Assembly: GCA_016858145.1 (NCBI GenBank)
Contig: JAEHOE010000002.1
Location: 744,001-808,000, forward strand
Direction of reading: 5' to 3'
Source of the DNA: Edaphochlamys debaryana
Taxonomy: Eukaryota; Chlorophyta; Chlorophyceae; Chlamydomonadales
Length of the DNA: 64,000 nt
The notes beneath the pieces were generated by a model. That model made no database searches and was not told the DNA's origin. It was given only the letters and a program-made list of their open reading frames with translations. Of the stretch, positions 1 to 11,000 are shown one piece after another; position 1 is the first letter of the stretch, and each line of letters opens with the position of its first letter. The translations under genes were made by a program, and so were the position numbers.

Positions 1-197
1 CCATCACCTGCAGGGCACACGTGGCAGGGGGCCGGGGCGGTCGTCGAGGTGGCAGCAGGGCTTCAACTGTTCATGCGCGCTCTTGACAGCCACCCACCCA
101 CTACACCCATCGCACCCGCACTCACCCGCCCTCCCCCACACGCCAGCGCTACGCCCGCATAACCCAAGCATGACCCGATCCCCCCCCCACACACACA

Positions 198-2530
198 CTA
201 GCGCCACTGCCTCCTAGAGTGGGCACACAAGCGCACCTTCTGGTAGAGCACCAGACCTCTGTGCACCCTCACCACGACCCTGAAGGGAGCGCGACTGCCC
301 CCCGCCACCTGGCCCCTGGGGTGGGTGGGAGGGGGGTCGGGGTGGGGGCACAAGGGGGTCAGGTGGGCGGCCTCTTCACGCACGGGCAGACCGAGGGGGC
401 CACGCTAGCTCTGGGGGCCCCATCCAACTGCGGCGCTGGCCCTGGTCCTGGTAAACGGCGGGGGATGGCCAGAGCGCACTGCGTGCGTGGGGGCGCTGCC
501 CCGGTGGCGGGGCGCGGAGCTCCAATGGCATCCCACCCCCTCCCCCCATGCCGCCAGCTTCACCAGCCGCCGCTCCACCTCGGCTGCTATTGGGTCCGCA
601 AATTGCGCCGGCGGCTCATCATACGCCGCAGTAGAGTTCGTTGATAGCTGCTGCGCTTGCTTTGGGTTTCCCCTGCCTGCTGCAATGGCTCCTGCTGTGT
701 CTGCTTTGGTAGGGTCTGCCTCTGCGCCTGCTGCACACGAGTTTGGGGCGGGGGCGGCGGAGGCGGGGGCTTGGAGGAGGCCTGCTGGCGGCCGGCAGAC
801 CGGGCTGAGTCCGAGTCCTGCTGGGCCCGCGCCTCCTCCGGCCGCCGCTGTGCCTGAGAGGCGTCACAGTGGGGGCCGCCCTCCCCATCCGAGTCATAAT
901 TAGAGTCTGAGTCGGAATCGGAGTCCGAGTCGGAATCGGAGTTCGAATCGGACTCGCGGTGCGGCTCCAGAGCCGGCTTCACCTCTGTCTCCGGTCCCTG
1001 GTTCGGCAGACTGCCTCGGCCGCCCTCACCCTGGCCGTGCCCCCGGCCCCGCGCCTCCGAGGCCGGTGCAGCCCCCTGCTGCATTGTTGGAGCCTGAGCC
1101 GGAGCGCCATCGTGCAGTTCCCCTGCCACCTCGTCCCTGGGGCGGGGGGTGCGTGGGAAGGGGGTGGGGGCGCAGAGGGGTCAGGTAGGCCGCCTCTACA
1201 CGCACGGGCGGGCCTGGGGGCCACGCTAGCTCTGCGGGTCCCAACTGCGGCGCTGGCCCCGGTCGTGGAGGGTGACGCAGGGTTGCTAGAGTGCGCTGCA
1301 CAAGGGCGCTGTCATGGTGGCGGGGCGACGGGCTCGACTGACATCCCAGCCCCCTCCCCCCATGCCGCTCCCACCTCTTCACCGTGCACTCTTGCATGTT
1401 CCCTGCATTGATGATCTCCAGATTGCACCTCGGGGGGTTGCACGGCAGTACCGCAGGCGCCAGCAGCTCAACACGCGCCGCGTACGACTCTGGTAACGCC
1501 TGCTGCGCTTGCTCTGGTTCCTCCTGCTTCGCGCATTGTGCAGGCGCCGGCGGCTCATCACGCGCTGCGTATGAGCTCATAGGCGCCTGCTGCGGTGGCG
1601 CCTGCTGTGCCTGCTGCTGCCTCCGCGCCTGATGCACGGGATGCCGGGACGGGGGCGGCCGGGACGGGGGCGTGGAGGGGGCCTGCTGGCGGCCGGCAAA
1701 CCGGGTGCATGCCGCGTCCTGCTGGGCCCGCGTCTCCTCCGGCCGCCGCTGCGCCTCAGAGGTGTCACAGTGGGGGGCGCCCTCCCCATCCGAGTCGGAG
1801 CCTGAGCCCGAGTCGGTATCGCACAGAAGCTTCCGAGCCGGCTTCGCCTCCGTCTCTGCAACCGGGTCCAACAGACTGCCTCGGCCGCCCTCGCCGCCGC
1901 CTCGGCCCTGTCTGCCGCCCCGGCCACCGCCGCGCTCCGTCCTGCCGCCCCGGCCGCGCCCCCGGCCCCTCGCCTCCGAGGCCGATGCGGCCTCCTGCTT
2001 CATTGTTGGAGCCTGATGAGCCGGAGCGCCATCGTGCAGCTCCCTTGCCAACTTGTCCCTGGGGCGGGTGGGAGGGGGACCGGGGTGGGGGCACATGGGA
2101 GTCAGGTGGGCGGCCTCAGGGGCACTTTCCTGATGGCGGGGCGACGGGCTCCAGTGACATCCCACCCCCCTGCCCCGACCCCCCTCCCACCTCTTCGCAC
2201 TGCTCTCCAGATCATATCTCGCCTCGGAAGCCTCTAACGCCTTTTCTGCCACCTTGGGGTCCGCGAACTGCGCCTGCCTGACAGGAGTCATGCAGGCCTG
2301 CTCCTCCTCGGACAGTAGCAGCGGCGGCAGCGCAGGCGCTGGCGGCTCAACAGGCGCTGGCGGCTCAACAGGCGCTGGCGGCTCATTAGGCGCCGGCGGC
2401 TCATCAAGCACCGTGCAGGAGTCTGGTGGCGCCTGCTGCCCTTGCTCAGGTTCCTCCTGCTGTGCCTGCTGCGGTGGCGCCTGCTGTGCATGCTCAGGTT
2501 TCTCCTGCTGTGCCTGCAATACAGACTGCC
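198..2530 (-). repeat. Tandem degenerate copies of a low-complexity exon block
   Basis: Read on the minus strand, this stretch repeats the theme of the last exon of the gene at 2532-4859. Each copy has an RGRGRG-rich run, an 'ETEAKPA' segment, a Ser/Asp run, 'AGRQQAP' with polyproline, a Gln/Ala/Pro-rich run and 'QFADP'. A conserved non-coding signpost (GGTCAGGT followed by GGGCGGCCTC or a close variant) recurs near 357, 1178 and 2098, giving a period of about 820-920 bp. The copies drift in frame and carry stops. No upstream exons accompany them. They may be duplicated 3' exons, an extension of the gene by alternative splicing, or pseudo-exons. The window begins inside this block, so its far end is not seen. 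Confidence 0.6.
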
Positions 2531-2531
2531 A

Positions 2532-4859
2532 CTACGCCTGCTGCACCAGAGTCCGGGGCGCGGGCGGCGGAGGCGGGGTCACGGAAGGGGCCTGCCGGCG
2601 GCCAGCAGTCCGTGCTGAGTCCGAGTCCGAGTTGGAGTCGGCGTCCGATTCACAATCAGAGTCCGCGTCAGACTCGCGCCGCAGCTCCCAAGCCGGCTTC
2701 GCCTCCGTCTCCGCCATCGGGTTCGGCAGACTGCCTTTGCTGCCCTCGCTGCCGCCCCGGCCGCCGCCGCCGCCCCGGCCACCGCCGTGCCCCAGCCTGC
2801 GGCCCCGGCCGCGCCCCCGGCCCCTCGCCGCCGAGGCCGGCACAAGCTCCTGCGGCCTCACCGGACCCAGAGCGAAGCATGCTGCCGCTGCCGGAGCTGC
2901 CCACGTCGCCACCGCCTGCTGCTCGCCTGCGTTGTTGCCCTTCCACCGCTTCCCTGGCGGCAGCCGTCCATCGTCCATCGCTTGCACCGCCAGGTTGGCC
3001 GCCATGGGGACGGGGCTGGCCCCCCCCTCCCCCTCCTCGTTCGTGTCCTCCTTTTTGTCCCCCTCCCCCTTTCCTTCGGCTGGCCGGCCTCCCTCCGTGT
3101 GTGGCTGCATTGCGGCCAGCGCCATCTGTGGGTTGTGGACAAAACGAGGGGAGAAGCGAGGAACACGGTGATAAGCCACTGCACACCCAGCGCAGGTGCA
3201 ATAAGCTCATCCGTCTGGCAGTCAACTCAAGCCTGCTGCACGCAGGAGCATTGGAAGGCAGAAGCCCTGGGGCTGGAAGCAAGGAGCGCCCCCGTCTTCC
3301 TTCTCCCCCACGCCTTCTACCACAGTAATACACACACAGTTGTACATGCGCAGGGATATGTGCGACAAACCTACCGCGGGACAGGCCTCCACCTCCGCCT
3401 GCGCCTCCAGCTCCCCCGAGTGCACCTCCACCTCCACCGCCTCGTCCTTGTCGTTGCCTGGCAGGGCCTCCGCCGCATCGTAGGCAGCCTCCAGCTTAAG
3501 ATTCCGGGCGTCCTTGGGGCGGAGGTTTGGGTGGTAAGATCGGTGAAGATCTGGTTACAGGGGTGCAAGAAGGCCCGCGCCGCAACCGTCCCACCTGGCA
3601 GGGTGTGTACTCCGACTTGTGCTTGCTCAGCAGACCCAGCTTCGCCAGCTCGTCGTACACGTCAGCGCAGCTGTGGAGGGAAGTGGCAGGGGGCTACGTC
3701 AAGGCCGTGAACTAGTTGGGGGGCCAATCCAGTGGACTTGAGAGCCCACCCCATCCCACCCCCGCCCCCACCCCCACCCCCACCGCTCCAGCTTGATCTG
3801 GTTGTCCAGCTCGTCCAGCTCGTCCAGCTCGTCCATTGGCTTGAACCAGAGCTGCGCGTGCTCCCCCGCCCTCGCTACCGCCCGGTGGAGAGCGCGCAGC
3901 ACCTGGGAGCTCGTGCTGTGCCTGGGCGGCGGGCAGGCGCAAGCATGGCAGGGTTGGGACGGCGCGGGCCAGGTCAGGTAGTGTAGCTCCCCCCCCCTGC
4001 CTTGCCGTGGACCAAAGCTTTCATCACGTCCCGTGTCGCTAACAACCACCACCACCCCACACACCAGAGCATCTTGGCCTGGTCTTTCGAGGCCCAGGTC
4101 TCCTGCACCTTGCGCAGCCACGCCCTGCGCTTCTCATAAAGTGACACCTTCACCGTGCTGGGGGGCCTTCGGGGCGAGGGAGTGGCCAGGGGGGGAGAGG
4201 GGGGGGCCCGGGAAGATTGGGTAGTGCCAGCGAGGGGAAGCGGAGCCGCGGTGTGGGCCAAGGGGCTGATGCTGTGAAGGGGAAGAGGTGATGACCCTGA
4301 CGTGCACGAGCAGCGGCTGTGTGTGGATCACGCTTGGGGAGTGCGGTACAGAGCGGCGCGCTCCGTAGTAGTTTCGACGGGTAATGTGTGAAAAGAACGG
4401 CCTCACTTCATGGCCTCCTTGATATTGAGGCACAGCAGGAGGTGCACCAGGTAGGGGTGGCACTCCAGCAGCGCCTGCTTCAACGAGGCCTGGGGCCGAG
4501 GGGTTATTATAGACAACGGGGCGTAGCCTGGGGCCGAGGGGCACCGAGAGGGCACAGCGAGGGGAGGGCGAGGAGCGCAGGATGGCTCCGATCTCGGTCT
4601 GGTCGATTTTGCCCGTAAGCTCCTTCGGAAAGCGACCGAGCCATTAACGGGCTGGCTGTGCCAAACACTGTTGCGCGCAATTGGCGCCAATCCTGCTTGG
4701 GCGACCACACGCTTCAGAACGACATGCGCTGGTACCCGGTATACTCTGCCTTACGTGATCTCGCTTGCACTGTTCGAACAAGCCCTCCGCTGCTTCGCGG
4801 GGAGCTTCGCCGACCATCACTGGCCGGTTGGCGTGCTTGCTGTTGCCCTTCTTGATCAT
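2532..4859 (-). CDS. Unknown protein with arginine/glycine- and Ser/Asp-rich tail (8 exons)
   Basis: Minus-strand model with ATG at 4859 and exons 4859-4755, 4622-4545, 4489-4407, 4157-4065, 3921-3784, 3670-3595, 3512-3375 and 3125-2532 (TAG). All phases agree, giving 434 residues. The first ~235 residues are ordinary and mostly helical, with segments such as 'HPYLVHLLLCLNIKEAM', 'YEKRRAWLRKVQETW' and 'CADVYDELAKLGLLSKHK', and an in-frame triplication 'DELDELDELDNQ'. The last exon (198 residues) is low complexity: acidic Lys/Glu run, RGRGRGRG, glycine-rich run, Ser/Asp repeats, polyproline. RG and SD/DS runs are typical of nuclear or RNA-associated proteins, but I do not recognise the family. 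The exon 6/7 acceptor is the weakest call; I chose the one that keeps phase. Confidence 0.55.
4488..4543 (-). repeat. Acceptor-side duplication in intron 2 of the 2532-4859 gene
   Basis: GCCTGGGGCCGAGGGG occurs at 4488-4503 and again at 4528-4543, 40 bp apart. On the minus strand each copy reads as pyrimidine tract-CAG-GC. The first is the acceptor used for exon 3; the second is an unused twin upstream in the same short intron. Confidence 0.6.
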
Positions 4860-7020
4860 TTGTGTAACCGGGGCGAAGTATGCGTTTTGTGCGACGCAGT
4901 GGAGAGCCAGGACGTGACTTCGTCTTTCGTCTTCGCATTGGGCACTTCCTCCGACCCACCGACCCTGCCTCTGTCCCACGCCTCAACCCCCCCCCCTCAC
5001 CCACCCCAACCCCTTTCAAAGCTCTCATCGGGTCCTGTACCTCCGGACATGACATCACTCCTTGCGTCGGTACGAGTCGGTGCGCCTGATCGCTTCACCC
5101 TGTCACGCTTCACCCTGACACCCTTCACCCGCCCTTCACAGAACCGGCGAAGTCCGGCATTGCGGGGTTGCGAGGTCGCACAAGTAAGGCGGCGTGGGTT
5201 AGTCCGTGCGCTGTGGGGCTCAGTGCTTGAATGCGAGGCCCAGTGCTGCCTCCCGGGGTTTGGGGCTCGGCCCCTCCCAGCCCTTCCCAAGCCTTGCAGC
5301 CCGTGACGCGCCAGCTGCGGATGCGTGCGTGCGATCAGTGCGGCCAGTGCGTTAGCAAGTCGCGGCAACGGTCCACGGTCTACGGCCAGCCGCCCTACGC
5401 CCTCGGCCCCACGCCCCAGTCAGGGCTGCGCTTGGGTGGGCTCTGTCCGTGTGTGTGCGGTCGGCCAACTGTTCGACCACTAGGGGGGACTAGGCTGAAA
5501 TGGGTTTCCCGCTGCCGTAGAGCCTGCTGTGCCCTGACTCTTTCCCCCGGCAAAGCACATACACACAGCGCATTGCAGCTTTAAGCACAGGAAAGTCGAC
5601 CGCTTAATTGCATCACCTTCAACATTGTCCGCGCGGACCGTTCCGTGTGGCGCTTAAAGAGCCCTGCTGCTTGTGCATCACTTGGCTCTGCCCTCCAACC
5701 CCGCCTGAGGTGGGGTTCGTGGCTACTGCGTCATTCACTCCTGGCCGTCTTTCACTGGACATCTGCCCAGGCCCCATGCGCCCGTCACGACAGCTGCAGC
5801 TCACCCTGAACGCATCTGTGGCAAGCAGTCTTCTACTTAACCCTCAGCAGTCGTAATGGCCTTTGCACCCCGGGCTATGCCTGGACCAAGAGCTGTTGGG
5901 CGGCGCCCGCAGATAGGACAGAATAGATCAACTTGACCACCCCTCCTCCACCTTACAAACAAAAAGACCAGCAGTGTGGCACATTGAGCACACGCGTCCC
6001 TGATGCACTAGGGACAGAATCCTCGCAGCTACCGCTTTGCACGGTCGCCCCATGTGTGAGTAACCACCCTTGGGCTGCGCCCAAACCCCATGTTGACTTC
6101 GGCCCCAGACCACGGGCCATTCGCCACGCCTCGCCAACCCTGGCGCTCGTCGCGTCGCCCACAGGCCATCCTTGCGCAAGTTCATTGCATCAAAGCCAGC
6201 CTAAGCCGTGATGCAGTGGCGCCCTCTGCCCTGGGCTCCGGCCCCAGACCACGAGCCACCTGCCACGCCAAGCCAACTCTCTCAGCCCCGTCCGCACCTC
6301 CTGCACATTCTCCTGCAGCGCCTCAAAGCCCAAGCTAAGATCCGCTCCTCACGAATCCGTAAAACCTGCCGCTGCGGACCTCCGCCTCTCCGCCGCCTAG
6401 GTCGCTTGCCCTATCCGGCCCCGCCTGACGCGTCAGAGCCGCCACCCGGCAGGGCCTCGGCAGGATCGGACCTTCGGCCGGAGGCCATGGCCTGCAGTGC
6501 TCCACCACGCCCTTGGCTGCAGCACTGCGCAGCGTCGGGCCCTCAAGCGACAGCCCCCGCGGCCGCCCTTGCCCCAGTGGCTCGCTGCCGGGGCTGCCCT
6601 CGGCGCGCCGAGGTGCTATGGCCCGAGCGGCTGCTACCCAGCACTGCTGTGGGCGCAGCAGCCCAGTACGGCCTGCACGGTCCGCACGTGCAACGGCCCA
6701 AGTGGGACCGCCAGCACGGCCGACGCGGCCGGCGGCTGGCCGCACGCGCAGGGTAGGTAGGGCGCCCCACGGAAGCCAGGGTGGTGCCGTGCGCGGCATG
6801 GGCAGGGCCAGCCAGCAGCTGCCGCTGATGCAGCTTATCCGCAGGGATACTCGCTACAGAGGGGCCCTCACACTTAGCCTCGAGGGCCTCTGGGGCTAAG
6901 GGTCGCCCCGCCGAGCACAGGCCACCGGCTCGAGGTGGCGCCGCTCGGCTGCCCCGGCGTGCCAAACCCGCGCCTGTCCACTCCTCCCTCCGTCTGCCGT
7001 GCTCCTCCCCCCCTGGCTGC
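4860..7020. other. Intergenic, no gene supported
   Basis: Only short overlapping open frames with no splice-consistent structure. It holds a degenerate member of the dispersed repeat family near 5624-5675 and an imperfect direct repeat of about 45 bp (CGGCCCCAGACCACGRGCCA...) at 6103-6150 and 6237-6284, 134 bp apart. 6480-6760 is extremely GC-rich. Confidence 0.5.
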
Positions 7021-7455
7021 TCATGCCCCGCCAGCCCCGTCCTTCTTTGACTTCTTCTTCTTCTTGCCAGCCTCCTCGCCCGCCTCCTCCTCCGCTCGCC
7101 GCTTGGCCTTCTTGCCCGCCGTGGCGTCGGCCCCCGCAGTGTCCGCCTTTTCCTTAGCAGACTTGTCACCCGACTCCTTCTCCTTCTTCTTATGCTTGTC
7201 CTTCTTCTTCTCCTTGTCGGCCTTTGCTGCCGCACCGGCCGCCGGGGCAATGTCGCCACCGCCGGGCGAGACGTCCGCCGGAAACTTCTCCAGGACGCGC
7301 AATTGCGCCTCTAGAGAATGAAGGTTCGCGCGAACGTCGTCTGGAAGCCTAGAGATGCCGCCGTCGATGAGGTCTTTCACTATCGCGAGCGCATCCGAGT
7401 GGCTACAGGGCTCCTGCCTCAGCGTCTTGCCTCTACAGTACGTGTGTTGAGCCAT
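7021..7455 (-). CDS. Small lysine-rich protein, single exon
   Basis: ATG at 7455, 144 residues, no intron needed. Residues 1-65 are predicted helical ('DALAIVKDLIDGGISRLPDD', then 'NLHSLEAQLRVLEKFPAD'). The C-terminal half is highly charged, with KEKKKDKHKKKEKE near 80-95 and a KKKKKSKK cluster near the end, both good nuclear or nucleolar localisation signals. The lysine-rich tail recalls small nuclear scaffold or Mediator-type subunits, but no diagnostic motif lets me name it. It is divergent from the LRR gene starting at 8093. Confidence 0.65.
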   Translation of the reverse strand: MAQHTYCRGKTLRQEPCSHSDALAIVKDLIDGGISRLPDDVRANLHSLEAQLRVLEKFPADVSPGGGDIAPAAGAAAKADKEKKKDKHKKKEKESGDKSAKEKADTAGADATAGKKAKRRAEEEAGEEAGKKKKKSKKDGAGGA

Positions 7456-8092
7456 AGCGACCTTGGTTTAGGAGGCGCGGGTCAACAGCGGCACGCCATC
7501 AGAAGCTTCGCGCCCTCTCGGCTATTGCAGTCGCAGGGGGCTCAAGATACGCGTGTATGGAGTAATGGTGTGAAGGGGGTGTAGTATGAGCGGGGTGCAT
7601 GTGCGGGGCCAAGGGCCGGACTGGGCCGGACACGGCCGGGCGGGATCAGGGGCGGGAGGACGCATCAGGTGTGTAGCACCGGAGAAACGCTCAATTGCGG
7701 AGCAGGCTTGCTCAAAGATTGCAGCCCCACCCACTTACGATTGGGTACCTGGGCTGCAGAGATGTCTGCCCAAACGCCAGGCCAGTCCTCCAACTGTGTC
7801 CCCTGACCGGAATACCCCCACGAGATGTCACTGGCGGCCTCCAACCGCTGTACCTGGACAGCAGCTCCGGGTCGTGGGGGGAGTGGGGTGGGGTGGGGGT
7901 CGGGGCTCCGAGGGACCGAGCGGGGTTCGTGTGCCGATCCGCGCGTATCAGGGAGTGACTCACTCCCCCGCGCGGTCGCCGACACGCAAAGACTCCTTCC
8001 ACAGCTCGCATATATTGAAATTGTGCGTCTCATTTCATGACCTCTTAGTTCCATTGAAACCCGCACTGAGGCTTGAGAGCCAAGGCTGCAAC
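7456..8092. promoter_or_regulatory. Divergent promoter region (lysine-rich / LRR genes)
   Basis: 637 bp between the two divergent start codons must contain both 5' leaders and promoters. I see no convincing TATA box or named element. Confidence 0.4.
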
Positions 8093-11000
8093 ATGGCGTT
8101 CGCGGCGATGCCTGCCCTGCCGGTCCTGCACGGGCTAAAGGTGCTGCGGCCAGAGGAAGCGAAGCAGGTGGGTTGACTGCTGTTACGGTGTCGAAGTCGA
8201 CAGCCGAAACGAGTGCGGAATCCTCGTCAGTTCGTCCGCTCTGGGTTTCGCCTCCTGCCGTGCTATGCGCTACGGGCATCTCTATGGCTATTGGCGCTGC
8301 TTGGGGACCCGGAGGCCCTCCAGTGTCGCCGGCATGCGCAATTGCTCCCGGCTCCTAGCCCAAGAGCCCAGAAGGCTGATGCACAAAGTTTCCTAGCTGG
8401 GTGCTACACGCAGATGGCTCCCACCCCGCCTCCACACGCAGACGTCTCCCATTTTTAAGCCCGGCCCGGCCCCCCCCCGCCTGCACGCCCTCGCTGCTCA
8501 CGCGTGCACCCCCCCCTCCCCGCCTTCCTCCCGCAGGTGCCCTCCTACCCCTTCCTGGCGCCCCTGCTAGCCCTCGTAACCGCCAACCGAAGCAGCGACC
8601 TGTCTGACAGCTGGCGGCCGGGCACCGACGCGCGAGAGTGGCGGGGGCTGAAGCTGGACGAGCAGGGCAACCTGGTCGAGCTGTGAGAAGCTGGGGGGGG
8701 CGGGGCGGGGGACTCAGGCGAGGGCGGTGTGTGTAGTGGAGGCGGGAATGGCGGGGCAGTACTCAGCTGCCGAGCTGCATCCCCTGTAGGAGGGTGAAAC
8801 CAGGTAGCGCCAGGCTGGGGCCCAGGCGCTGAGGTCCTGACACGATCAGGAGGCATGGGCCAAACCAAGCCCAACCCCTCCATTCCATTCTGCCCTTTTA
8901 CGCCCCTTCCCTTCCCCTCCTGCCCCTAGGATGGCTGACGCGTGCGGCATTCAGGAGGCCCCGCCCGCCTTCTTCGACCTCCCGCACCTGGAGAAGCTGT
9001 GAGCGGAGGAGGGGGGCGGGAAGGGATCCTGGGGGCGCGGGAGCTTATAATACATGTCGTCTCTAGGGGTGGGGCGGACAGGAGTGTCACCTCTAGAACA
9101 GTGGTCAGTGTCAGAAGGGGGCCTGTCAAGGGGGCCGACGTGCTGCACCTCAACGCTCCACTCACCAGCATGCCGTACATCCCCCTTTGCCCCTGTCCTC
9201 CATTCATCGGTGCCCTCTCGTTGTTGGGGGTCGAGGGAAACACATGCACAAACGGATACCGGTCCGCCGGCCTCGGTGTCTGGCTCACACCACTGACGTC
9301 CTGCGTTCCTCCACCCCTCCCTTCCCTTCCCTGCATCGCCCCCTCCGTCCCACAGCTGGCTGAGCAACAACGGGCTGCGGACGGTGCCGGAGGAGATCGC
9401 CCGCCTGACCAGCCTGGACTCGCTGTGAGGCCCGGACGTGTGGCTGGGGGGCTGGGGCTCAGGGGGCAGTGCTGTGGGCTTGGGGGCGGGGATTGGACGC
9501 TTGGGCCCGGGCTCAGGCCCAGGCTCGGGCTCGGGCTTGGGCTTGGGCTTGGTCTCGGGGACTTGGGCCGGGGCGTGGGCCGGGGCGCGGGCCGACGGGG
9601 TTTGGCGGAGGGGTCAGAAGCGGGGTTTGGGTGGGGTGCAGGGCGCGACGTCACCGACATGTGGTCACCAAGGTGGACCTCTTGCCAGGCAGGAAGGCCA
9701 GCCGGCTTAGACTCCCTTCAGCGCTTATCCCACAACCCATCACCCCCCTCCGCCCTCCACAACGCACCCCTGCCCCCCTTCCTCCCCCCCTCCCCCCCCC
9801 AGATGGCTTGGCTCCAACCTGCTCCGCTCCCTGCCGGGGGGCATCGTGGGCCTCAGCTGCCTCAAGAAGCTCTGGCTGCCGGCCAACATGCTGACGCGGC
9901 TGCCGGCCGAGGTGTGCAGCATGGTCTCCCTGGAGTGGCTGTGAGTGGGGGCGGGGGTGGGGGGGTCGGTTGGGGTTGGGGTTGGGGCCCGTTTGGGGGC
10001 TGATCGTGGTCTCCCTGCTCGCTATTCCCCCGGCTGCCTCCTCCTCTCCCCTCCTCTCCTCTCACCACCTGCTTCATCCCCTAACCCCGTGCCCCGCGCC
10101 CCGCGCCCCTCCCCACCCCGCAGGGACGTGTCCGAGAACAAGCTGGAGGAGGTGTGCCCCGAGATCGGCCACCTCACCAGCCTCACACGGTGCGCACCAG
10201 CAGGGGAGCACGAATAACGCTGTGGCGTCCCGCCCGCACTCTCACTCTCCTGCAGCACGTTGGTTACTGCCCCGTGCGCGCCTCCCCGCGCTCCCCGTCA
10301 ACCCCCTTGCTGGGCGCCAAGCATCCTGTCTCCCCCTCCCCCCCCCCGCCCCCCCCCAGGCTGGACCTGCACACCAACCTGCTCAGGGAGCTGCCCCCCG
10401 CCATCGGCAACCTCACGCGCGTCAAGCACCTGTGGGTGGCCTGAGGGGGGCGGGGACCGAGGGGGGGGGACTGCGAGGGCGGCGGGTTGTACCGGTATTC
10501 CTAGGCGCGGCTACTGCGCCCCATCCTCCTACCCTACGTGTGTTCCTCCTGAAAGGACAACCGCCGTTCGTTGTGCCCCCCCCCCCGACCTTACCCCCCC
10601 AGCTCGCTCCACTTCAACCAGCTGGAGACACTCCCCGGCGAGATCGGGCAGTGCAGCGGCCTGGTGTGGATCAGCCTCAACGCCAACCGCCTGCGGGAGC
10701 TGCCGGCGGAGGTGGGCAACCTCACCAACATGGTCCGCATGTGAGGAGGGGCGGAGGCGAGGGGGGAGGTGGGGGAGGGAGGGGAGGGGGGAAGGAGGGG
10801 AGGGAGGGAAAAGGGGGAGGAGGGCTGAGGCAAGGGCGGGGAGAGCGGCGACCTCCGCCGCACGCAGGTGACTCTGACGGCAGGAAGCAAGCCTGAAGGG
10901 CATGGGGCAGCCCAGCTGGAGAGTTCGCGTGTAAAGTTTGAGTCTAGGATCCCTGCCGTTACCCATCCTGTACCTCACCTCCCCCCCCTCCACCACCCCC

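Noticed and set aside
4671..5306. 211-codon plus-strand frame
   Set aside because: Overlaps the first exons of the phase-consistent minus-strand gene; composition gives no protein-like pattern.
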